NCBI GenBank assembly: GCA_026826555.1
Contig: JAKSZT010054565.1
Span: 3,155,071-3,219,070 of the forward strand
Direction: 5' to 3'
Length of the DNA: 64,000 bases
From: Tolypeutes matacus
Taxonomy: Eukaryota; Chordata; Mammalia; Cingulata; Chlamyphoridae
Translations under genes and position numbers: made by a program
In this document: positions 1 through 11,347 of the stretch, one piece after another
How the letters are laid out: every line of letters starts with the position of its first letter
How positions within the stretch are numbered: the first letter of the stretch is position 1
Notes under the pieces: generated by a model
Databases searched by the model: none
Told to the model about the DNA's origin: nothing
Seen by the model: only the letters and a program-made list of their open reading frames with translations

Positions 1-1395
1 AACCAAATAAGCTTTATGAAAAAAAAAAAAACAAAACTCAAGGACTATTTCTCCAAAAAGCCACAGTATCTGGATTATTTGCCATGTCAACATGCTGGTT
101 AGGCATAGATGGCTCTTCAATTTGATGAATTGACATTTTTCCCCTGGGCTGTGATGTAAGAGCCTTTCCCCTCCCAAACCTGGTGCTCACAATGCCACAC
201 TAGCATTGCTAGAGTATGTTTTCATTGCAAATTGCATGTAAAAACCGTGGATTCACTGTATATAAAAGTTTAGATTTATTGGGACGCGACCACAATGTGA
301 TATTTTCATCCATAAAGCCCTCGGTTATTTACTTGCATTAGTGCATTAGACTAGAGTGAGCCATCTCATTTTCAGGGAGTGACCTTGAGGTGGCAGCAAC
401 ATTACATTCAATTCTATGATGAACCAAGTCCATTACAAAGTGAAAGTAAAAATTGCAATAAATCAGAATAATACTGATTGTTGTAATTTTATTATCAGAG
501 CATTAAGTCAATAAAACTTATCTGAAATGTCATTTGCATTGTATACAATTTTTACTAGTTATCCGGTATGTCTTAAAAGCATGTTTAAAACAACAAAATG
601 AAGAAATTGGTGATAAATTGTGCAAAAGCTGGGACTTGTCTCATGCTGTAGTAAAACTAAATTGTCGTTTGATTCTTTGCATTGTAAAATATTCTTTTTG
701 CAGACTTTTAACTATACCATGATGCCTTATGACAGCCTAACTGTATTAGTGCCCTATTGTCTGATTATTTATTTTCCTACAGGTTGTTTGACACTTTTTC
801 ATTTATGATTTTATATAGGAAGGTCATCTAATATATGGCATCCTTTCAAGAAAGGAGAATGTAGTTGTTGTTTTTTTTGTTTGTTTGTTTCTCCCTTTTG
901 TTTTTTTTTTTTAGTAATGAAGAATAATGAAACTTATTTATGAAGGAAGTCAGAAAAATTTATTGAAGAATCACTGTAAGAGAAACATGCAAATTAAAAA
1001 AAAAACCCTGCTTAATAGCATATTCATTACCAGGGAGCTTCCAAGTAATGAAATAGTTGTGTAAAAGGCAGGACATTAGGTGATGTAATATTGCTTATAT
1101 CAGGAATAATACATGATTACTATGCATTTTTATCTTGTCAATTGTTATTAGATTATCACAATATTACTGTGTAATTACTTAAGATGCAAGACACTAAAAA
1201 TGTTTAGGCCCATATTTTTGCAACTTTTTTTTTTGCATTTTTATGTGATGGCTTGCTGACATGTAAGTTATAGAAAGTTGGAAAAATAGATTCTGAATGT
1301 ACCCCTAGTTTGATAATATTAAAGATGTTCTGGTTATCACTTTGGTCTTGGCCTTTAAGAAAGCCTCTTTAAGAAAAATGCAAAGTTGAGGCTTT
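1..1395. other. Unique AT-rich DNA, no gene seen
   Basis: Low-GC sequence with short A and T runs (near 21, 900 and 1220). It contains no open frame longer than about 60 codons, no recognisable domain and no repeat family that I can name. It could be intronic or intergenic. Nothing here supports a gene call. Confidence 0.5.
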
Positions 1396-1399
1396 CTAT

Positions 1400-1540
1400 T
1401 GTGGTGTGAAGATAAGAGGGTTGGGTCCCAGGTCCAGCTCTGCCACCATCCATCTCTGGCTTGGCACAGTGGCCTGACCTCTTGGCACTTCAGTTACCTC
1501 TTCCGTTCAGTGAGCTGGCAGATGTGAGCATATATGTGCA
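1400..1540 (+). repeat. MIR SINE fragment (sense)
   Basis: The stretch follows the MIR core: a 'gctctgccacc' segment, then 'ggcctgacctcttggcacttcagttacctc', the usual order of a diverged sense MIR. MIRs are ancient mammalian tRNA-derived SINEs with no activity today. The boundaries are approximate and the copy is strongly diverged. Confidence 0.5.
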
Positions 1541-1544
1541 ATTA

Positions 1545-1690
1545 TTCACACACCCAACAGATATTCATGAGTGGGTTGGGAATTATGTTGGGGACTGGAG
1601 ATCCTGAGATGAGTGAAGCACCAGCCAGGCCCAGGAGGGACTCACAGTGTGAGTGAGAAGGAAGGCATATAAACAAAGTTTCTTGGCAGG
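1545..1690 (-). repeat. L2 LINE 3'-end fragment (antisense)
   Basis: Reads like the reverse complement of the L2 3' end: a degenerate 'cccaacagatattcatgag', then 'ttggggactggagatcctgagatgagtgaag', then 'ggactcacagtgtgag'. This matches the 'acagtgaacaa..ctcatggagctt' layout of antisense L2 but is heavily diverged. It continues closely into an antisense MIR. Confidence 0.45.
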
Positions 1691-1739
1691 TGTTGTACAG
1701 GGGACAGCGAGGGTCTCAGCGGGTGACCACGGCGTGTGT

Positions 1740-1935
1740 AACAGAACCGACCATGTACTTTGTGCCAGGCCCTGTGCTGAGCGCTTTACGTGTGTTGTTT
1801 TTTATAACCCTCTTCCTAACCTCATGTTGCAGAGGAATTATGATCATCCCCATTTTACTGGTGAAGAAACCGAGGCACAGAGAATTTTTCATATTTAAGA
1901 CAGATAGTTTAAGTGATGACCTGGGGTTCTGACAT
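1740..1935 (-). repeat. MIR SINE (antisense)
   Basis: Clear antisense MIR landmarks occur in order: 'tgtgccaggccctgtgctgagcg', then 'ccccattttactggtgaag', then 'aaccgaggcacagagaa'. These are the reverse complement of the MIR 3' half and core. The short open frames on both strands here are by-products of the repeat. Confidence 0.8.
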
Positions 1936-2249
1936 AGGTCCATACCACATCCTCATGTTCTTCTCCTTCCTTTTATCCTTACTTAGGAAATACCCTTTGT
2001 CTGCAGAACGACCTTTAGCTCTTCCATCTCTTTACAACACTCCTAGAGAAGTGGCACACATCTTAGACAGAAGGAAACCAATGCACAGAGAACAATAAAC
2101 AGAAGTGACTTTTACCTTATTCAGGGATGGTGTCATCTGTCAGTGCTAATGTCCACATTTCTGTGATTTGCTGACTCAGAGTGGGAAGGCGTTTTATGGA
2201 AGTCTCCTAGGACTGACACCTTCCCTTGTAATTTCTCATGTCACTGAGA

Positions 2250-2500
2250 AGTGGAGCAGTGCAGTGGAAAGAGCAGGGCTCTGGGCTCAGACTGTCTGGG
2301 TCCAATCCCAGGAAAAAGACATTTAAGTCCTAACCCCCCACCCCGCACCCCCGTTCATCATCCCTAAATGGGAAACCAATCTTGGCCTCCTTGGTTTGCT
2401 GAAGGTTAAAGTAGGTAATACTGTAGGTATTACCTGTGCTGCCCAGAGCCCAGAGCCTAGAAGTTAAAATTGCTCAATAAGTATTTTTCCATGCCTTTTA
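2250..2500 (+). repeat. MIR SINE (sense)
   Basis: Starts with 'cagtggaaagagcagggctctgggctcagactg', the usual opening of a sense MIR, passes a 'gtctgggtccaatccca' segment and ends with 'gctcaataagtattt'. The middle carries a C-rich insertion near 2333-2352. Confidence 0.75.
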
Positions 2501-3100
2501 CTACTGGTGGTCTTTTCTTCCTGGGCAATCAGTATAAATAGATATGTTCTAGAAAATCCACAACAAAGTTAAATTAGCCAGTCACATTTTATCTGAATCT
2601 GACTGACACAAAGATCAAAGCAATATATAGTTAATTGTCAATAATTCGGAAATGCTTTTTGGTAATAGCAACCAGCATTGTGAATCTCAAAGAAGTTGAT
2701 TATTAGATAAAATACGTATTCTTTCCTCATGAGAACTATTGATTTAATTTTGGTGACAGTGCTAATTTGAAGGGGTTGATAGAATATGATGAAAAATATT
2801 CACATAAAATAGTATAAGACGACAAGTTCTTTTAATTGCACTAACAAAGGATGTATGTATGCATGTATGTATTTCAGAATCGACTTGCCTTCTGACTGCT
2901 CCTTTGAGAGTTGATGTGGAGCAGGTAGATTTCCCTAACCCAGTCCTCTGACTCTACTGGACTGTAGAGCAGCTCTTGCTTGTCTGTCAATTTTCATAAA
3001 GCCATATATTGCCTTGATAAAGTTTATTTCATATGTTTTGGAACCTTCTTGCAAAACACATTATCAAACAACGGATAAGTCCCAAATGGAGTGCCAATAC
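2501..3100. other. Unique AT-rich DNA, no gene seen
   Basis: Low-GC sequence without named repeats apart from a short ATGTATGT run near 2853-2872. No credible coding frame is present. Confidence 0.4.
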
Positions 3101-3160
3101 TGTTTTTTTTTGTTTTTGTTTTTGTTGTTGTTGTTGTTGTTGTTTTTTGAGAGAGAGAGG
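3100..3160 (+). repeat. T-rich and (GTT)n microsatellite followed by (GA)n
   Basis: A T-run leads into about eight GTT units and then a short GAGAGAGAGAG run. The glutamine-rich open frame on the minus strand (positions 3029-3364) comes from this repeat and is not evidence of a gene. Confidence 0.9.
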
Positions 3161-3532
3161 CATAGAGTAAAAATCCTCTTCTAGAAAGTGACTGAAACCT
3201 GAAGTGTTAGATTGCAAAATATGTAAAATAATTTGGGCCAAGATTTCATTCTGTACATGTTGGTGTAAAACCAATGAGCTCTGCACTTCCAGGTTTAGTA
3301 TAAAGGACCACCGTGCCTGGAGGATTATGTTGACCATGCTGGTTGCAGAGAGATCCATAGCCAAAGTAGTTGAATCAACTGCTCAGGTCTGCCTGGTATT
3401 GTACTTCCTGAGCTTCCTGACAGTTTTCATCTCCTGGTTATCCTTCTGTTTTTTGGTAGTGGAAAGGAGCCATACAGCTTCTCAGAATATCAGTGGGCAG
3501 TTGGCTTCTGTACTTAGAAAGTGTCATGCATA

Positions 3533-3600
3533 CACATACACACACATACATTTACACACACTTTCCTGAAAATATATGTGCATGTGCATGCACATGCATA
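3533..3600. repeat. Alternating purine-pyrimidine tract with a 20-bp perfect palindrome
   Basis: An imperfect (CA)n run at 3533-3560 is followed at 3572-3600 by a strictly alternating purine-pyrimidine tract. Inside it, 3579-3598 (TGCATGTGCATGCACATGCA) is identical to its own reverse complement. Such tracts can adopt Z-form or cruciform DNA. Any biological role is inference. Confidence 0.9.
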
Positions 3601-4650
3601 TTCTTTCTTGATTTCTTCTCTAAGCTAACCTTTCATTTTCATCATGTCAGAAACATTTCATGTGTCATTGCCATCCAAACCTTTTATTTTATTTTATTTT
3701 TGTGCTCCTTCAAGTTTTATTCAAATCTATATATGCACTAAGGCAAGAGAAGTCTTTTTTGCTGAGGGTAAAGCTCAGTAATGTTTATGGCCAAACCTTT
3801 TATTATTGTCATTTAAGTTTTGTATGTTGTTCATTTCAACAGCCCAATGGCTCTGATTAGCTTTGTACAGTTCTCTTGGAAGTAGAAGTTGCATCTGAAA
3901 TACAGAAAACTCAGGTTCACCTTCCACAGAGCCTGTGATCCCCACAGTTGCCTTGCTTTGACCTTGAGGGAAAGAGATTGAAAGGGAGCCACTGTACTCA
4001 CTGTGTCCCATAGTGAAAGGGGCAGTGACACACATCATCAGACACTTGCTGGTACCAAAGCCAACATGCCCTTTCTCCTTCTGTTCTGGAAAGAGGTAGG
4101 CAAGAGGAATGTGGTGAGGGTGACCACAGACTTTTCAAGGCAAATATTGGGCTCAAGTGGAGCTCCAGTAAGCATGCTCAAGGATCAGACTCTTGGGTTC
4201 TGTCCAAGGTTTTACATTTATTTGGACCAACAAGCGAGACTGCTGCTGGTGGGAAGGGTTCTTTTTCTGTCCTCTAAAGGAGAAAAATCCTCCTTTTGTG
4301 ATGGTGTCAGATACAAGACAACTTTCACGTTTACAGTTGGGATTAGTGGCACCTAGTGATTTTGTTCCTAAATTCTTCCTCTTGCTCCACCTCCCCAGAC
4401 TCAGTCTGCCCCCAGGCCAAGCTCCCCATGTCCTTATCACTCCAAGGCTCAAAATTATTCTGAGTCTGAAAGGAAAGAAATGGAGAGGCCTAGTCTTCCA
4501 ACAGGAACAGAGGGCAGAGAAAGGCTGAAAAATGGATTGAGTGCTTCCCTGGAATGGCCCAGAAAAGATTAAAAAAGGCCCATTATCTGGGTCATTTTAG
4601 CTCGATGAGTTCAAGATTTCAAGATGGTAACCTGATTGAACTCATTTTCT
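3601..4650. other. Unique DNA, no gene seen
   Basis: Mixed composition with no named repeat recognised. Overlapping open frames of 66-117 codons exist on both strands between 3775 and 4528, but they have no domain, signal peptide or homology I can recall, and they shadow each other. I treat them as chance. Confidence 0.4.
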
Positions 4651-4652
4651 TT

Positions 4653-4679
4653 ATCATCATCATCATCATCATCATCATT
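4653..4679 (+). repeat. (ATC)9 microsatellite
   Basis: Nine uninterrupted ATC units, followed by a short A-run at 4699-4710. It may be length-polymorphic. Confidence 0.95.
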
Positions 4680-4749
4680 ACCATCTTCTTTTTATTTAAA
4701 AAAAAAAAAGTATTTGAAGTGCCACGAAGGATTCTGGCTGCCCACCCAG

Positions 4750-5055
4750 AATAGGAACTCACCAGGTTAACAGGCTGCAGTGTTTAATGCAAAACAAATT
4801 GCCAAGCTGGCACTGAGCAATGTGAAATCCAACTGGCTTGAAACTGTCTCATTAGAGGACCGTCCACACAGCAAGCAAATGCACTTGGCAATAGTTGTGT
4901 GATTCCTTTGCAGCAATCACAGGAGTGATATTTGCTGCTAGGCAGCCAATCGGTTCCCACAAATCTGTTTGCGGTTTCTCTTACTTGATATTCTGCCTCT
5001 TCTAAAAGCTTTTCCCTCCCCTGCTTTTACCCAATCACCTCTACAAAGCACACTA
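4750..5055. promoter_or_regulatory. Candidate conserved non-coding element
   Basis: Unique sequence with no coding potential and no repeat signature, but with dense motif-like words: 'gcaatcacaggagtgata', 'tgctaggcagccaatcgg' (a CCAAT box on the plus strand, 4945-4953) and 'tgtttgcggtttc' (a RUNX-like TGCGGTT, 4969-4975). These suggest an enhancer-like element. That is inference from texture only, and no conservation data were available. Confidence 0.25.
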
Positions 5056-5544
5056 GAATCCTCAACAAAGATACTCCTTTAAGTTGGCTTCAAGACTCAC
5101 AGGACTAACTTTAAAGTCTGAATCCCAAGCCAAACAATTCAGTAAGCCCTCTCCTGCCCTTTGCTTATTAGAAACAAATACAATTCTGGTGGAGAAAGCA
5201 CCTTCCTTGGGTTGAGGCTTCACAAAGTAGATGTTTATATTTATGCCAAGATTTGTTGCTAACCTCTGCTTTGCATTTTTTTTTTTTTTGAAGGATAAGG
5301 GAAAAACCACCATATGCAAACAAAAGTTAAAGTATTTCTCATGTTGCAGAATTGAATGTTACCAGCATTTATATTTCTTATGAGTTGGCTCCTAAATTCC
5401 TTTTTTTTTAAAAAGAAGCAACAAACTTGTATCTCTGCCAAGAATCATGGGAAAGGGCTTATCATTAATCCTGATGCACTGATAAACTCATTGCCATCAG
5501 AGAGTTGTTCAAGCCAAAAACACTCTAGGAGTAACCCTATATTT

Positions 5545-6275
5545 CTTTGTTTTATCACATCCCACTTAACTCATTAGCAGGTTTTGCTGGCTCTATCTCA
5601 CCCCTACCCCAAAAAATCCAAGTCCATTTACCTCTTTCTACTTTCACTGCCATCATCCCAGGTCCCACCATCACTAACCTGACACTTGTGCAAACCTCTG
5701 CTCTCCTATCCCAGCTGCCACACTTGACTCCTATAACCCTAAGCCTTGCTTGAAAACCATCAAGGTTTCCTGATGCCATTAGAATAAAAGGCAAACTCTT
5801 TATTCTTTTCTAAGACCCTTGCCTGTCACTGATCTCGTCTGGTACCATTCTCCCCCGGCACTTTTGCCACACAGAATTTCTTTCTGCCCTGGAAGTCATC
5901 GATGGGCCTTATGGATGTTCCAAATGTTCTTTCCACGATCTTTGCATGGCTGGTTTTATCTCACTCTTCAGGTCTCTATTCAAATGCTCCCAATCACCTA
6001 TGCTGTAAAGTAGTGCTCCCTACCCCCGCACTTGACCTTGCCAATGACTTCAATCACTCCATCCTATTTTTTTTCATAGCATTTACAACTCTGTGAAATC
6101 ATCTTGTTTGTGGTTTGTTTACAGTTTAGTTGTTGTTCTCACCTTACTAGGAAGTAAGTACCAGAGGAGTCAGTGTCCTTGTTAGCTGTTCTTGGCTCAT
6201 TGAATATTCAGCACCAAGGACAGCGCCAGATCCTTTGCCCATCAAGCGTGTGAAGGAATGAATAAACGAGGTCAC
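5545..6275 (+). repeat. L2 LINE 3' portion (sense)
   Basis: The order of landmarks follows sense L2: 'aaaaccatcaaggtttcctgatgccattagaataaaagg', then 'ctctattcaaatgctcccaa', then 'catcctattttttttcatagcatttacaactctgtgaaat', ending with 'gaatgaataaacgag'. L2 is an extinct mammalian CR1-like non-LTR retrotransposon. The copy is old and the open frames inside it are remnants or chance. Confidence 0.7.
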
Positions 6276-7090
6276 CCCAAGTCCTGATGGCCAATGCATG
6301 AAGTCATTGAATCTTCTCTTCTTGTGGTCTTTGTTCTCCCCAATGGTCCCTTGATTTATTTGCCACTCTCCAGAAAATTTTTGGGTGAGCAGGCCTTCCA
6401 GGTTTACTTTTTACTCTGCTTTCTTTTGAATAGCCTTGTAGTTGTGTATCTTGTTGCTCTGTCATAGAAGTCATTCTATGACAAACCCATCCACTATTGT
6501 TCCCCAATATCAGAGGCAGAGCAGTGTCTCATTTTAATATCCTTGTGTTTGTATAGAGAGCCAGTTTGTAATGGAATGACAATGAACTGGAGGAGAGCTC
6601 CTGAACAGGGCCACCTGAGGGATCTCAGCCCCTGGACGACTCCCTGGACAGCCCTTGCAATTTCCAGAGAGGTGTCTTTTGATGAATTATCAGCTTACTT
6701 TCTCTGCTGGGGAACTCAGCTTAGAATCTTCCCAACTTAGTCACTGCAAAGACTGTAAGAAGAGCAAAATGGGTGGGAAAGGGTTCACTGGCAGAGCCCC
6801 CCAGAGAAAGGCTGCTTAGTGCTCTTCAATGGACCATCATTGTAGGGGCATAAAGTATTTGACCTCTAGCAGGATAATTTTTAATAACAGAAGTTGCTTT
6901 ACTTATTGTATAAAAATTTATTGTATTGTATGCATGACTGGCTATTCATATTGCCATGGAAGGATACTTACTGCTCTAGCTATAGAAATTCCTACTGGCT
7001 CCAGGAGATGAACATTTTCTCCAAACCAGTCTAGGGCCTCAGACTCCCCACTTCTGACCTTTTATAACCTCATTCCTGGAAAGAGGAACG
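6276..7090. other. Unique DNA with a short perfect hairpin
   Basis: No gene or named repeat recognised. Positions 6460-6483 form an inverted repeat (10-bp arms TGTCATAGAA / TTCTATGACA around a 4-nt spacer). Confidence 0.4.
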
Positions 7091-7610
7091 TTTTAGTTTG
7101 CTAAAAGCTGCTGGGAGCAATATACCAGAAATGGATTGGCTTTTATAATGGGAATTTATTAGGTTAAAAGCTTGCAGTTCTGAGGCTGGGAAAAAATGTC
7201 CAGATCAAGGCATCAGGCAAAGCTCTCTACCGAAGGTTGGCTGCTGGAGATCATGGACTCCTGCCACGTGGCAAAGCACAATGGTGGCTCTGCCAGTCTC
7301 TGACTTTTCCTCCAGGCTCACTTTCTCCCTGAGCTCAGCTGTGGGCAATCAGGCCTATGGCAGGACATAATGGTGGTGTCAGCTTGTCTCTCCCCTCTCC
7401 TCCAGGCCTCACTGCTAGTTCTGCTTTGAGATACTCCATCTGTGGCTTTTCTATGTCCTAGGTTCATTGATTTCAGCTTCTGGTGGTTTCTCTCTATCAC
7501 TGTGGCTTTTTTCTGTGTCCCAGGCTTTTATTCCTCTGTTTATATAGGACTCCAGTAAGAGTATTAAGACCCATCCTGGGGTAGCAATTGTTCAGCTGGG
7601 TAAAATCAGA
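7091..7610 (+). repeat. Interspersed repeat of unsettled class
   Basis: Begins 'ttttagtttgctaaaagctgctgggagcaat', continues 'accagaaatggattggcttttataatgggaatttattaggtt' and ends near 'taagacccatcctggggtag'. I recall many similar copies in xenarthran and other placental genomes ('gtttgctagggctgcc..aaatttatt..'), but I cannot assign a class (DNA transposon or LTR-like) without a library search. No coding frame of note. Confidence 0.5.
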
Positions 7611-7834
7611 CTGGGGTGGTTGCAGGGAACCCAGGGATGGAGAAAATGGAAAGAATGAAAATCAGCAGTGCTTCTGAAGTGATCTTACAGTTCAATCTGA
7701 GCAGCTCTTTGCACATGTAATTTGTGAGTAAATTCATTACATTTACATTGTGGTGGCAGCAAGCACAGTCCATATAAATGCACAAATGCTCTGCTCATAT
7801 CACTCTCCTCTGATTGTGTTGTGGAGAGTGTTGA

Positions 7835-7985
7835 ACTAAATCAGAATCATAGGGTTTGAAGACAGGAACCCATTTTAAAGGTGAGTAAATAAATCCCAGA
7901 GAAAAAGGAGCTTTTCCAGGGTCCCCAAAATCATTGGCAGCAAAGCTGGGACTGCACCCAAGCCTTCTGAATCCCCCTCTGCATA
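7835..7985 (-). repeat. MIR SINE (antisense), diverged
   Basis: Contains 'acccattttaaaggtgagtaaataaatcccagagaaa' followed by 'ctgggactgcacccaagcct', the antisense MIR core order with several changes. Confidence 0.5.
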
Positions 7986-7989
7986 CTTT

Positions 7990-9325
7990 TTCCAGCCCCA
8001 ATGTCTGCTCTGCCCTCCTCCCCAGGCTCTTGTGTCTAGGCATTGCTGTATGTGTTTGCTCATGTGTCAACATTGTCCCCCACTCTCCAAAAGTCCTTAC
8101 CCACAAAGCCATTAGTGAGAACTGGGTTATTAGAAAGGTCACAGCATGAGACCCCATATCATCCCCAATAGAAAGTTTTGGTTACCAATGACCAACTGTC
8201 CACTCTACAGTGCTCAATCACCTGGCCTTCATCATCTCAGGATGCAAAGTCCCCCTCTTCTTTATGCCAAACAGCTCAGCTATTCCCTCAGTCCTACCCT
8301 CAAACTCACAAACCCAAACCCAGAGAAACAAAGGGCCCTCCAGACAACAGGGCACTCTTTGGAAGGCAGTTTGCTTGCCATCTTTATTACTCAAGGATGC
8401 TCCTGGGGTTTTGTCACCATACCACAGGCAGTTTATCATAGCGTTTCTTCTAAACATATATAGTTTCTTTCCAGGAGGAAGTCTGGCAAATGGCATTTCC
8501 CTGTCTTATCTGTTCCTGTCATATCATGTTGATTCCTAATTTGGTTTCCGAGTGGCTTCTTTCAATCTCTGCTTTTTTTTCTGCTCTGGGAGCCTAACTG
8601 GAGGCTTCCCCAGTGTGTTTTAAAATCTAAACTCCTGAATCAGAACAATAGTCGTGATAGGCTACATTCTCAGCAGCCTACAGAGAGAGGTGTCCATGCC
8701 CCACCATGCTTCACCCCATGGCTCCTCCTCATGACCCAATTAGGTGTCCAGGGGTTCCCTTTGGCTTTACGTTGGCCCCAGGAGATACTCTAAGAAGCAG
8801 TGCTTTAGGGGGAGCTGGCTGGTGACTTGAGTGGTAATTGAGTGACATGAAGGGGTGGGGGCTCTGCTGTTCAGGGCCCACAGTGCCAGCATGGAGATCA
8901 GAGACTGGAGATCTAACGGCGAGGTCACTGTCCAGTGAGGGTCCTCGATGCCTCAGTGGTGTTCCTGGCAGGGTCACCCATCGATACTCTTCTCTCCCAG
9001 CTGGAGGTGCAGAGAGGTGCACTTAGCACAGGTGTTTCTTCCCTTTCTCCTCCTCTCCTCTGGCCTCCTCTGCTTCCTGCCCACATACCACTTTAGCCCC
9101 TATGTCCACCCTGAAAGTCCTGGATTCTTATTTCCTATAGTCAGTCCCAAAGCTACAATCGCCTTTTCAGAAGCACAGTGGCCTGATCTCTGCTTTCCAG
9201 AGGGCACAGGAGATGTTTGCCTTAGGTCCTGGGGAAGGTTGTCCTGCCCCGGAAGAAAGACCACAGAGACCAGATTTTGTTCTCAGTGCATCAGCCATGG
9301 ACCTTCTCCTTCCCCTCCACATGCC
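7990..9325. other. Unique GC-moderate DNA, no gene supported
   Basis: Several open frames of 90-146 codons overlap here on both strands, the longest being plus 8948-9388. They are not accompanied by good splice sites or a recognisable domain, and the longest one runs into a repeat-derived T-rich tail. I see no reason to call a gene. Confidence 0.4.
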
Positions 9326-9815
9326 ACGCTCCTATTAAATGTTAAGTGTTTTGTATACATTTTCTTTTTTTCTTTTTTAGATTTTTAAATTTTCTTTCTT
9401 TCTTTCTCCCCACCCCCTTGTTGCTTGTACTTGCTGTGTCTGCTCATCTTTCTTGTTTCTTTAGGAGGCACCGGGAACCTCTGCTCCCTGCTTTGTTGTG
9501 TCTCTCATTAAGTTTTTTCTTCTTGTGTCTCTTGATGTGTCAGCTCGCTGCACCTGCCTATCATGCTTGCTGTCTTCTTTAGGAGGCAACGGGATCTGAA
9601 CCAGCGACCTCCCATGTGGTAGGTCACCTGAGCCACATCCGCTTCCCTATACGTTTTCTTTAATCTTTGTGACAAACTCATGGGAATAGATGCACTCATC
9701 CCATTTTAAAGATTGGGAAACTGAAGGTCTGAGAGGTTCCGAAGCCCATTGAAGGTCAACCAGCCCATGGTGGCAGAGCCAGAGGTGGGGGTCAAGCCTG
9801 CTTGTTGCCAGAGTC
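9326..9815 (-). repeat. MIR SINE (antisense) split by a younger SINE
   Basis: The left arm, 'ctattaaatgttaagtgttttgtatacattttcttt', and the right arm, 'aatctttgtgacaaactcatgggaatag..cccattttaaagattgggaaactgaagg', together make one antisense MIR. It is interrupted at 9368-9647 by a DAS-type SINE flanked by 14-bp direct repeats. Confidence 0.75.
9368..9647 (-). mobile_element. DAS-type SINE insertion with target-site duplication
   Basis: Antisense copy, with its poly-A tail seen as T-rich sequence at the left end. A tRNA-derived block follows: 'aggaggcaacgggatctgaacc..gagccacatccgcttccc'. An earlier partial 'taggaggcaccgggaacc' block suggests the dimeric SINE form. It is flanked by TATACATTTTCTTT (9354-9367) and TATACGTTTTCTTT (9648-9661), a 14-bp duplication with one difference, as expected for LINE-mediated insertion. 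The SINE carries internal Pol III promoter remnants and encodes no protein. Confidence 0.85.
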
Positions 9816-11290
9816 ACATTCTTTCCATGATGCCTTGCACGGCCCTTGGTAAAAGCCCCAGGGAAAGACAGCTCGGACTCTTCTTTTTAAAACAAATTGA
9901 CACAGGGAATTTAGAACCAAGTTGTTCCAGAGCTGCCATCTGTTCAGAGGCCGCATCATGGCATGTGATGGAAGATGAGTCGTGGGTGAAACTGTGGGTC
10001 CCATGGGAGGAGCGGTACCTGCTCTGGGATCTGGCATAAGGTGCTGATCTGATACATGATCTGTTGTGCAGACCCTGGAGGCATGTCCCCTCACAGGCCA
10101 TCCAGGCTTGAAGAAGGCACGGATGTCTCTCCGAGGCTGCAAGGTCCCCAGAGCCCAGAGCACAGCCCCCAAAGCCTTGGTAGACCTTGGGCCCCTTGAG
10201 AGCCAGTGAGCATCATCCCTCAGCCAGACCCACGGGCCTGCCCCTCCTTTGGGACATGTTGCACCACTAGAAGGTGTCGAGTTGACCAAGAAGACCAACG
10301 TGTGACAAATGTGTTTGTCGGCGTGCATATTTGTGGACTCCGATGAATGCGAAGGATGGCTGAACATGTGTTGACAATGTTGAGAAGAGAAATTCTGAAG
10401 CAACAGCTATTGATCTTACAGAGTGTTTGCACCGCTGAGGGTGGTGGAGGAAGTGGCTACTGCGGGGCTGCCAGCCAGCTCTGCTGTCCCGGTTCACACT
10501 CCCCGACAGCCTGTGAAGGCAGCGCTTATGGTCGGGACGGCGCCTGTGCTCAGGCTCAGCAGTGAGGAATCGGAGGCCTCGACGAGCCACTGGAGGCCTC
10601 CTGGCAGGCTGTGCTGCGTGGGCTGCTGCCAGATCGCCGTCTCCTGAACGAATGTGTGAGTGAGGGCTCTAACTCAACCCAAAAGAGCTTTATAAAAAAC
10701 CAAAGGACAAAAATCTTCCAGAAGTTAGGTAAAAAGGCTTTTGTGAATTTTTTTTAACTTCAGGAAGCTACCCAGAAACTTCCAGTTGGATTAAATCTAC
10801 TACTAAGATTTGCTGCTCTGTGTACCACACTTTCCGTAGGTCCCAGGCTTGTTCGGGCCATGCTGCAGCCAGCGACAGAGAAGCATCAGGTTCTGGGTGC
10901 ATCTTTCCAGGGGGTGGCTGGTTGCAGGGTGTGCATAGAAGGCACTTGGATTGCTGATTGCTTTATTCTGCCCCAAGCTTGACAAGAGCTCAATTCTAAC
11001 CAGAGTAATATCCAGAAAGATGGAGTCTAATACTTACAGCTAAAGATAAACAGCACAAAAATCTCAGGATCTTGTGATCTGTAGATGAAACCAAGGCTGA
11101 TAATTTATGATCCTGAAATGGACATGCGAAGACACTTATGGGACCCAACATGGGCCTCCATGAGGCTGTTGATGGGGTTTCCTAGAAATCTCCACTATCC
11201 ATGGGAAGTTTATTAAATGCAGGAACCACCTAGCTTTTCATTTCACCCTGGTGATTTGATTACCAGTTTTTCACTCTCCTAAATTTTGCC
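9816..11290. other. Unique DNA including a CpG-rich patch at 10260-10650
   Basis: The patch holds about 20 CpG sites where most of the window is CpG-poor. Open frames overlap on both strands, including minus 9792-10403 (203 codons) and plus 10347-10565. I recognise no family in any of them and see no strong splice-site pair. An old processed pseudogene, an unmethylated regulatory patch or chance are all possible. I do not call a gene. Confidence 0.3.
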
Positions 11291-11300
11291 CAACATTTAT

Positions 11301-11301
11301 A

Positions 11302-11346
<45 letters not shown>
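11301..11346. repeat. (TA)n then T-run low-complexity tract
   Basis: About eleven TA units followed by roughly 20 T residues. This is probably a microsatellite, possibly seeded by an antisense poly-A tail, but I see no retroelement body on either side. Confidence 0.85.

Positions 11347-11347
<1 letters not shown>

Noticed and set aside
3029..3364. Glutamine-rich minus-strand frame
   Set aside because: The glutamines come from the (GTT)n microsatellite read in antisense.
9792..10403. 203-codon minus-strand open frame
   Set aside because: The longest frame in the window, but it crosses a MIR tail, has no recognisable domain and is overlapped by frames on the other strand. Chance in GC-richer DNA is the simplest reading.
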